Source: CAZWUZ01 sp964637655 [NCBI: uncultured bacterium] (lineage in GTDB: Bacteria; DAOPZR01). From it: a stretch of 20,054 bases of DNA. Of the stretch, positions 7,249 to 13,900 are shown in pieces. The notes under the pieces were generated by a model. It worked only from the letters and a program-made list of their open reading frames with translations, did not search any database and was not told the origin of the DNA. The first letter of the stretch is position 1; each line of letters begins with the position of its first letter. The stretch lies in NCBI GenBank assembly GCA_964637655.1, contig CAZWUZ010000031.1, positions 1-20,054 on the forward strand. The letters run 5' to 3'. The position numbers and the translations under genes were made by a program.

Positions 7249-7503
7249 ATGAGCAGCGAATCGGCAAAAGTGTTTATCGAGCGGTTGCGCACCGATGAGG
7301 AATTCGTGGCGCGGATCAAGGCCTGCCCCGACGCCGACGCGCGACTGGCACTGGCCAGAACCGAAGGGTTCGATTTCACCCCGGCAGAAATCACCGCGCA
7401 GGCGGGCGAACTGTCAGATGACGAACTGGATGGCGTCGCGGGCGGCGTCTTTGACGGGCTACCCTGTTTCACTGACAGCATCATCAATACCTGCGGGAAA
7501 TGA
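7249..7503 (+). CDS. Nif11-leader RiPP precursor peptide, tandem copy 1
   Basis: 84 residues. The leader (1-66) is a clear Nif11-type leader: MSSESAKVFIERLRTDEEF, then ARLALARTEGFDFTPAEI and the double-Gly end ELSDDELDGVAGG. The predicted core is VFDGLPCFTDSIINTCGK (67-84), with Cys at core 7 and 16, Thr at 9 and 15 and Ser at 11. The first Cys comes before most possible acceptor residues, unlike the peptide at 1709. The ATG at 7249 is chosen because it has an AGGAG site 6 nt upstream and aligns with copy 2. The leader is nearly identical to copy 2 at DNA level, while the core is unrelated; that is typical of precursor families feeding one tolerant enzyme. The likely maturase is the radical SAM protein at 8738-10159, with LanM at 2006-5257 as the alternative. 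Confidence 0.85.
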   Translation: MSSESAKVFIERLRTDEEFVARIKACPDADARLALARTEGFDFTPAEITAQAGELSDDELDGVAGGVFDGLPCFTDSIINTCGK

Positions 7504-7516
7504 ACAGGCGGGCGGC

Positions 7517-7762
7517 ATGAGCAGCGAATCGGCGAAAGCGTTTCTCGAGCGGTTGCGCACTGACGAGGATTTCGTGGCGCGGATCAAGGCCTGCCCCAGC
7601 TCCACCGCGCGCCTGGCACTGGCGAAAGCCGAGGGCTTCGACTTTTCTCCAGCTGAGATCAGGGCGCAGGCGAGCGAACTGTCGGACGCGGAACTGGAGC
7701 AGGTGGCCGGCGGCGGCAAGGGTTACTGCTGCACCGGCGACACCGCCGACCCGAAGGGCTGA
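7517..7762 (+). CDS. Nif11-leader RiPP precursor peptide, tandem copy 2
   Basis: 81 residues, starting 13 bp after copy 1 stops, so it is read from the same transcript. The leader (1-66) matches copy 1 almost throughout (MSSESAKAFLERLRTDEDF, ending ELSDAELEQVAGG). The predicted core is GKGYCCTGDTADPKG (67-81), with adjacent Cys at core 5 and 6, Thr at 7 and 10, and Lys at 2 and 14. Both Cys precede both Thr. The ribosome site is weak (GGCGGGCGG), which suggests coupling to copy 1 or lower expression. The gene ends 7 bp from the end of the convergent GNAT gene. Which enzyme modifies it is not shown by the sequence; the neighbouring radical SAM maturase is favoured. Confidence 0.83.
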   Translation: MSSESAKAFLERLRTDEDFVARIKACPSSTARLALAKAEGFDFSPAEIRAQASELSDAELEQVAGGGKGYCCTGDTADPKG

Positions 7763-7769
7763 ACTGCGG

Positions 7770-8735
7770 TCACCACGGCGGCACTGACTGTGCGGCCGGG
7801 GCAGCGGGTAGCACCAGTACTTTTTCCACCTGCACACTGTGCCGGGTAACTGACACCGCGTGACTGAACCGGCGGCGGAACATCGCCGCCATCGCCTGAT
7901 TATCATGACGGATCATGCACGAAGCGAGCGGAATCCCCGCCCGTTCCTGCCGCCGCAGCGCTTCCCCCATCAGGGCACAGGCAAGCGGGCTGCCGCGCCA
8001 CGGCTGGCGGACAAAAAGCCCGTTGTAGGCGATGCGGTCGGGTGCGGTCCGCGTGGCAATCACCCAGCCGGCCGGTTCTTCGCCGCAACGCACACCGACG
8101 CTGATTGACGGTTCGAGCGTCGACAGATGCCGGTACGGATCGATAAAGATCGCCGGCGGTTGTTCCTCCGGCCGTAGCAAGTCCATAAACCGTTCCCGCG
8201 CGACTGTCGCCAATTCTCTCAGCGGAAAGAATGTGCAGCCGGCCGGCAGCAGGTCACGCCGGAAAACCGCCGTTTCCGCCAGCAGTTTTTCCAGTGGCAC
8301 GGTATGCAGGGCAAACCGGGGCTGTGGCGACGACCACCCGGCAGCGGCAAGCGTTCCCGTCAGATATCCGTGGGTTTCCTCTGTGTAGACGAACCGCAGC
8401 GCGCGACAACCGCGCCGGTGCATGGCTGACTCGAAATGCCCCAGCAGTTCGCGCTCAATCACCGCGCCGCGACAGGAGAGCGCCACTGACAGGGAAAGCA
8501 GGTCACCACTTCCGGTTTTCTCGCCCGTCCCCACCCGGCCAAGCGCCAGTCCCGCCGCGCACACCCCGTAGCGAAACGCGCCGATGGCCACCATGCCATC
8601 CGGTGCCGCTATCGCCTGTTCCGCGTAGCGGGCATAGGTAAACTCGCGGAACAGCGTGAGGTCGGCCGGGTCGAGTTGCTCATACGTGGAAAATGCCGTT
8701 GCTCCGGCAGCCGTCACCTCGTCCCGCAATGACAT
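7770..8735 (-). CDS. Tandem-GNAT acyltransferase, partner of the radical SAM gene
   Basis: 321 residues with two GNAT-like halves. The N-terminal half (about 15-150) contains LLSLSVALSCRGAVIERELLGHFESAMHRRGCRAL, a degenerate acyl-CoA-binding region. The C-terminal half (about 165-310) has the clearer motif A region, NGLFVRQPWRGSPLACALM (238-256), with RGSP in place of the usual RGxG, followed by SCMIRHDNQAMAAMFRRR. GNAT enzymes transfer acetyl or longer acyl groups to amines. The gene starts 2 bp after the radical SAM stop (TGAatATG) and is surely co-translated. It converges on precursor copy 2. Acylation of a Lys side chain or N-terminus of the mature peptide is possible, because GNAT-type maturases lipidate Lys/Orn in selidamide RiPPs; self-protection by acetylation is the alternative. 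Confidence 0.78.
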   Translation of the reverse strand: MSLRDEVTAAGATAFSTYEQLDPADLTLFREFTYARYAEQAIAAPDGMVAIGAFRYGVCAAGLALGRVGTGEKTGSGDLLSLSVALSCRGAVIERELLGHFESAMHRRGCRALRFVYTEETHGYLTGTLAAAGWSSPQPRFALHTVPLEKLLAETAVFRRDLLPAGCTFFPLRELATVARERFMDLLRPEEQPPAIFIDPYRHLSTLEPSISVGVRCGEEPAGWVIATRTAPDRIAYNGLFVRQPWRGSPLACALMGEALRRQERAGIPLASCMIRHDNQAMAAMFRRRFSHAVSVTRHSVQVEKVLVLPAAPAAQSVPPW

Positions 8736-8737
8736 AT

Positions 8738-10159
8738 TCAGAAGTCGAGCAGGCAGGGTTTGGGCGGCACGAGGTCGTGGTCCGCCAGGAAAGCGCGCGC
8801 GTCCGCGTCGAGGTCGCCGGCAATCACTGCCGCCAGTTCGAGTTCGCGGCGCCGCAGGCGGCAGAAGTCCGCCGCCGGGATGAAGACCGAGCCGCTGGCA
8901 CCCGCATTATCGTGCTTGCAGCCGCCGGCACAATAATGGCGCGCCGGGCAGGCGGCGCAGGCGGCGACCAGCGTCAGCGGACTCTCCTGGTACCGCTCGC
9001 GGTCGAGGGCGTCGCCAAAGACGCTGCCCAGTTTGTACTCTTCCCGCCCGACAAACCGGTGGCAGAGATAGACATCCCCGTTGCAGGCAATCGCCACTGC
9101 CTGCCGCCCCGCCCCGCAGGCGTGGAACTGCCGGCGCTGGTGCAGCAGGGCCAGCAGCGCCCGCTGCAGTTCGCTGACCACCTTCAGTTCCTGCAGGCCC
9201 CTGACATCACGCTCGCCGATCAGACGCCACCACGTTTCCGCTTCCTGTTCGAGGTGCATCAGCAGCCGCTCCGTATCCCGCTGCCGCGCGGCAGCATCGT
9301 TCCGCCCGTCGAGCAGCGAGGCCGAAGCGGGCGTCACCGTGGCCCGGCTGAAGCCGAGCGCCCGCATGGCGTCTTTGACCGCCTGCGGTTCAGCCCCGCC
9401 TGCCAGCACGGCATGTCCTGCCGTCTGCGGCAGTACCACCAACAGTTTTTTCAGGCCGGCTGCCACCGTGTCGTATGAGCCACGCCCGTCGGCAAACGGA
9501 CGCTGCGCATCCTGCACCGCGCGCAATCCGTCGCAACTGACAATGACGTCAAACGCATGCTTGCTGAGGAACGCTACGGTTGCGTCATCCAGCAGGGTGC
9601 CGTTGGTCGTCACGGAAAAGGCCGCCTGCCGGTCCAGCGCCGCCGCACGCGCCGTGGCATAGGCCACCACCGTCTGCAGCAGGGTGAAATTCAGCAACGG
9701 TTCACCGCCGAGAAAACCAATGTGGATTTTCTTCATCCGCCCGGCCTGGCGGAACAGCCAGTCGACCGCCTGCCGCGCAGTGCGCTCTTCCATGACTCCG
9801 CCGGTACCGTAACTGCCGCCGGTCCCATAGCAGTAGATGCAGTTGAGATTGCATGACTGGGTCAGAAAGAATTCGCCGGTGACCACCGGTACCGGTGCGC
9901 CGCGGGCATGCCGCACCGGGCGCGCCTCCGGCGCTGCCAGCAGGCCAAGCCGTGCCAGCCGCTCCCGCGTCGGAGCATCGGGCGACAATGCCGGCGCGGC
10001 AGCGAAGCGGTTGAGCAAGCGGGCATCGTCATCCGTCACCGCAACAGCGCGCATCGCCCCGATGTCGATAACATAGTAATGCCCGCGGTGCGCAAACAGG
10101 TGATACGGCCGTATGCTGCCAGCCGCCGGATTGTCCGTGCTGATACCCGGATTCGTCAT
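8738..10159 (-). CDS. Radical SAM/SPASM peptide maturase
   Basis: 473 residues. The radical SAM cluster motif is CNLNCIYC (C103, C107, C110), followed by GGEP (151-154), TTNGT (184-188) and SCDG (208-211). The SPASM region fits the consensus fully: C348, GDVYLC (C366), CAAC (C401, C404), C410, C414 and C433, giving two auxiliary Fe-S clusters. Such enzymes make thioether, C-C or other crosslinks in ribosomal peptides. Residues 1-95 form an N-terminal region with IRPYHLFAHRGHYYVIDI that may recognise the leader; a match to an RRE fold cannot be shown by eye. An in-frame TAG lies just upstream, so 10159 is the first usable ATG. It resembles the class of maturases paired with Nif11 peptides, and the two tandem precursors are close by. 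The enzyme class is secure; the substrate and reaction are inferred. Confidence 0.92.
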   Translation of the reverse strand: MTNPGISTDNPAAGSIRPYHLFAHRGHYYVIDIGAMRAVAVTDDDARLLNRFAAAPALSPDAPTRERLARLGLLAAPEARPVRHARGAPVPVVTGEFFLTQSCNLNCIYCYGTGGSYGTGGVMEERTARQAVDWLFRQAGRMKKIHIGFLGGEPLLNFTLLQTVVAYATARAAALDRQAAFSVTTNGTLLDDATVAFLSKHAFDVIVSCDGLRAVQDAQRPFADGRGSYDTVAAGLKKLLVVLPQTAGHAVLAGGAEPQAVKDAMRALGFSRATVTPASASLLDGRNDAAARQRDTERLLMHLEQEAETWWRLIGERDVRGLQELKVVSELQRALLALLHQRRQFHACGAGRQAVAIACNGDVYLCHRFVGREEYKLGSVFGDALDRERYQESPLTLVAACAACPARHYCAGGCKHDNAGASGSVFIPAADFCRLRRRELELAAVIAGDLDADARAFLADHDLVPPKPCLLDF

Positions 10160-10165
10160 GCCCGC

Positions 10166-10194
10166 ATCATACTAACGCGCCGGAGCATCGTCAA
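10166..10194 (-). promoter_or_regulatory. Radical SAM promoter predicting a leaderless mRNA
   Basis: Reading leftward, -35 TTGACG (10189-10194), 17 bp spacer, -10 TATGAT (10166-10171); both match sigma70 at 5 of 6. Only 6 nt separate the -10 from the ATG at 10159, so transcription should start at or next to the start codon. No Shine-Dalgarno is present and an in-frame TAG prevents a longer protein. Confidence 0.6.
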
Positions 10195-10916
10195 TGCCCG
10201 TCTGCAACGCGCCAGCCGTTCCCCCGGTATATACCGGTATGAGCCACCACCGCTATCTTGCCCTGCTCGAACAGTTCTGTTTCCCTGATAACGGGTTGCG
10301 TCGTGAAGCGCTGCGCCGCCTGCTGCCGCCGCACGAGCTGCAGCAGGATGGCGTCAGCACCAACCTGGTGGTCCCGGCACGCGCTGCTCAATTCATCACA
10401 CTGGCCGCGCATTACGATACCTTCCCGGGGAGCATGGGCTATTACGACAATGGTACGGGGGTGGCCGTGCTGCTCGACCTCCTGCCGCAGCTGCCGCCGT
10501 GGGTCGAAGTCGTCTTCACCGACAACGAGGAGCATGTCGGACTGGGCGCGCAGCTCTACTGCACACTCCGCCGCCCGCTGGCCACCATCAATGTTGACGT
10601 GGTCGGGCACGGAAAGACGCTGCAGATCGAACGGTTCAATGGCTTTCCCTACGCGATTCCTGACGGGCAGGTCAATGAACTGCGCGACGTGCCGTTTTCC
10701 GACAGCACCATCTTTGCCGGGGCGGGCATTCCCGGCCTGCTCATCATCGCCGGCAACGGCGGCTACGACGAGGTTATCGGTGACATCTTCCTGCGCGAAC
10801 ACAACAATAAACTGGATAACCGGCTCGACAGCATCGACCCGCGCACCATGGAACTGGCGTACCGTTTCCTGCACGACCTGGTCGCAGCCGCCGGCAGACA
10901 CCACGGGTGTGAGTAA
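10194..10916 (+). CDS. M28-like zinc metallopeptidase, complete
   Basis: 240 residues from the ATG at 10194, which has a GGAG site 8 nt upstream. An ATG at 10239 (MSHHRYLALLEQFCFP) gives 225 residues and looks like a more natural N-terminus, so the start is uncertain. Metal-site motifs, numbered from 10194: AHYDT (H73, D75), YYDNGTG (D85), DNEEHV (E112, E113), NVDVVG (D135) and EHNNKLDNRLDSID (H203). All five ligand positions are filled. The domain is compact, without the insertions of larger M28 enzymes. It diverges from the radical SAM gene and converges with the NRPS gene. A peptidase trimming a RiPP product, or one related to a peptide aldehyde, is possible but not demonstrated. Confidence 0.87.
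   Translation: MPVCNAPAVPPVYTGMSHHRYLALLEQFCFPDNGLRREALRRLLPPHELQQDGVSTNLVVPARAAQFITLAAHYDTFPGSMGYYDNGTGVAVLLDLLPQLPPWVEVVFTDNEEHVGLGAQLYCTLRRPLATINVDVVGHGKTLQIERFNGFPYAIPDGQVNELRDVPFSDSTIFAGAGIPGLLIIAGNGGYDEVIGDIFLREHNNKLDNRLDSIDPRTMELAYRFLHDLVAAAGRHHGCE
10224..10237. repeat. Perfect 14 bp palindrome before the second M28 ATG
   Basis: CCGGTATATACCGG is fully self-complementary and ends 1 nt before the ATG at 10239. Its centre TATATA could act as a -10 box giving a leaderless transcript from 10239, or the palindrome could be an operator. No good -35 lies at the right distance. Confidence 0.4.
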
Positions 10917-10979
10917 CCTGCCATGGCGTGCGATGGCGTTGCCGGCAGTGCCGCCGGGCAGCGCAGCGACATATGCGCC

Positions 10980-13900
10980 TCAGAAAATCAGTTTCTGCAG
11001 TCGCACGCTCTTGGCGATCACCGCCTTGAGGAACTGGCAGCCGACGTCGGGATCATCCCGCATCAGCGACAGCAGCACCGTCCGGTCGAGCGTGTAGACC
11101 CGCGCGTCGCCGAGGATGACCTCGGCAGTAACCGGCGACATGCCGTTCTCCAGCAGACAGTCCTCGCCCAGGAAACCGGATGCGCTCACCACCCCGATGG
11201 TCCCCAGCCAGCCGTAGCAGGAATGCTGCTGCAGCTCGATGGTCCCCTCCGCGACGAGAAAGAGCCGGTCGTTGGCCTGCTGTTCGAAGACCAGGTCCTG
11301 TCCCTCGGCACAATGTTCCAGGCGCGCGGCGGCGGCGATGTTCGTCACGGTCGCCCCCGATAGCGCGTTGAAGAGCGGCACCGTCCGCAGAAATGCCGCG
11401 CGCTCCGCCAGTGCCGCACCGATCAGTTCACGCATCCTCACGGGCTCGAGTTCGGGCCAGGCAAAGCCGCAGGCGCCCAGCGCTGTCAGGGTCATGGTAT
11501 TGGTCAGCAGGTTCCGCGTCTGCAGCGCCCCGTCCTCCTGCGCCAGCCAGTCCTGGTGCAGAAGCAGGTTGTCGATATGCTCCTTGAAGCCGGGGCGGCC
11601 GTAATGCCCGCTGAGCAGGCCGACGAATTCCGGGAAAGCCAGCCGCCGGATATTCAGGCCGAATTCCGGGCTCCCCAGCACATCCGACAGTTTTATCCAG
11701 TGCGGGTTGAACAGGTGAAAGGTCTCGTTGGTGAGTGCCGTGCGGTCGAACAGGGTGACGATGGCCAGCGCCAGCTGGTCCACGAACGACAGGTCGGCCT
11801 CGTCGAACCGGTCCGGTACCGCGCCCAGGTTCACGTAGGCCCGCACCGTCTGGAAAAAGGCGTTGTCAGCGACGTTTTTCTGCACCCGGCCGCGCAGCGT
11901 GTCGAACGTGATATTGCCGACCCGGTAAATGCTGGCGTTCAGGCCGCGTTCACGCAGCTGGCGGATGACCTTTTCCGCCGCGAACTTGGTTTTGACATAG
12001 ACGTGGTCCAGCTGCTGGCCGATATCGTCGTCGAACTCCGTGTACAGCGCGAATTCACGGCCGGCGACCGTACCCACCGCGACCGACAGGGTGGAGACAT
12101 GATGCAGGTCCTTCTTCCTCCCCGCCAGGGCGAATTCGCCGAGGTTGCTGACCGTCTCGACATTCGCCCGGTGAAAGTCCTCGTACTTGCCGTAATGCCT
12201 GACGTTGGCGGCGGGATTGATGATGCAGTCGACGGTCTCCTGCAGTTCGCGGCAGGTCGCCTCGTCGAGGCCGAGGTTTGGCTCCGTCAGGTCACCCCGC
12301 ACCACGCGGATGCGGGCCGCATCCCCATCAAGGAACCCGTCCCCGAAATAGTACGCCATGCTCTCCTGCACCCGCTGCCGGGCAAGGTCGTCCGTGGCAG
12401 CGCGGACCGGCAGCACCAGCTGCGCCGTCGTGGTGCGCAGCAGCTGGTACAGTAGGTAGGACCCGAGGTACCCGGTCGCCCCGGTCAGCATCATGGTGCG
12501 GTAATCCCGGCGCGCAGCATAGTCACGCTGCGCGTACGCCGTCGCGCGCTCATGATATGCCTGCAGCTGCGCGTCGATTTCCGCCGTGTGCAGGTGGTAG
12601 GTGGCAAGGTCCGTTTCAGCGAACAGCAGGCCGGGGATCAGCGGCATCTCCCTGAGCCGCGCCAGCCGCGTCTGGATGTTGTTTTCGCGCAGCTTTACGC
12701 GGGGCGCCAGTTTGGCGATGGTCGGGTAATTGAAGATGTCGTTGACACTGACCTCGAATTCCTTCTGCAGTTCCGCCACCAGCGCCACCGCCTTCAGCGA
12801 ATGGCCGCCCAGGTCGAAGAAATTGTCGAGCATCCCGACCTGCGCAACCCCGAGCACCCGCTGCCAGGTGGCGGCGAGTTTCTGCTCGATGGCCGTCGCT
12901 GACGCCACGTATTCGCCGCCGGTGTCGACCTGCCGGCTCAGTGCCGGCAGTTTCTTGCGGTCGACTTTGCCGTTCGCGGTGAGCGGCAGTTCGTCGAGTT
13001 TCATGAAATACGACGGGATCATGTAATCGGGCAGGTCGGCCGCGAGGAAACGGCGGAACTCGGCCACCGCCACGGTGCGCGTGCCGCTGTAGTAGGCGAC
13101 CAGCTCCGCCGCCCCCTGCTCGTCCGGGCGGGCCAGCACCACGACGTTGGTGAGGTCAGGATGATGCAGCAGGCGGCTCTCGATCTCGCCCAGTTCGATG
13201 CGGAACCCGCGGATCTTGACCTGGAAATCGATGCGCCCGAGATACTCCAGTTCACCGTTGGCCAGGCGCCGCGCCAGGTCGCCGGAGCGGTAGATGCGTT
13301 CGCCGGCGATATACGGGTTCTCCACGAATTTCTCGCCGGTGACGTCAGGCAGGCCGAGATAGCCGCGCGCCAGTCCGTCACCCGCCACGCAGATTTCGCC
13401 GGGCACTCCGGGCGGCAGCAGCCGCAGCCGGCCATCCATGATGTAGGTGCGCAGCGTCGGGATGGGCACGCCGATATTGCTGATGTTGCCGGTGATCTCC
13501 GCCGCGGTGATCTCCTTGAACGTCACGTGCACGGTGGTCTCGGTGATGCCGTACATGTTGATGAGCCGGGTGGCGGGATACCGTTCATGCCATGCCCCGA
13601 GCAGCGCCGGCTTGAGCGCCTCGCCGCCGAACGTCACGTAGCGCAGTGCCAGGTCGCGGTCTGCGGTGCGCAGATCCTCCTCGATGAACTTGTAGAAGGC
13701 GCCCGGCGTCTGGCTCAGGACCGTCACCTTTTCGCGCTTGCACAGCTGCACGAACGCGGCAGGCTCGATGATGACCTCCTTCGGCGCCATCACCACCCGC
13801 CCGCCATACAGCAGCGCGCCGTACATTTCCCAGACGCTGAAATCGAAACAGAACGAATGGAACATGCTCCAGACGTCATGCTCGTCGACCTGGTACTGGA

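Noticed and set aside
7715-7759. Splicease-type (XYG tyramine excision) core in precursor copy 2
   Set aside because: The core contains GYCC, not a Tyr-Gly motif, and no PlpY-like partner gene is seen.
10917-10979. Terminator between the second M28 gene and the NRPS
   Set aside because: Only an imperfect GC-rich stem with a bulge is visible and no T-run follows.
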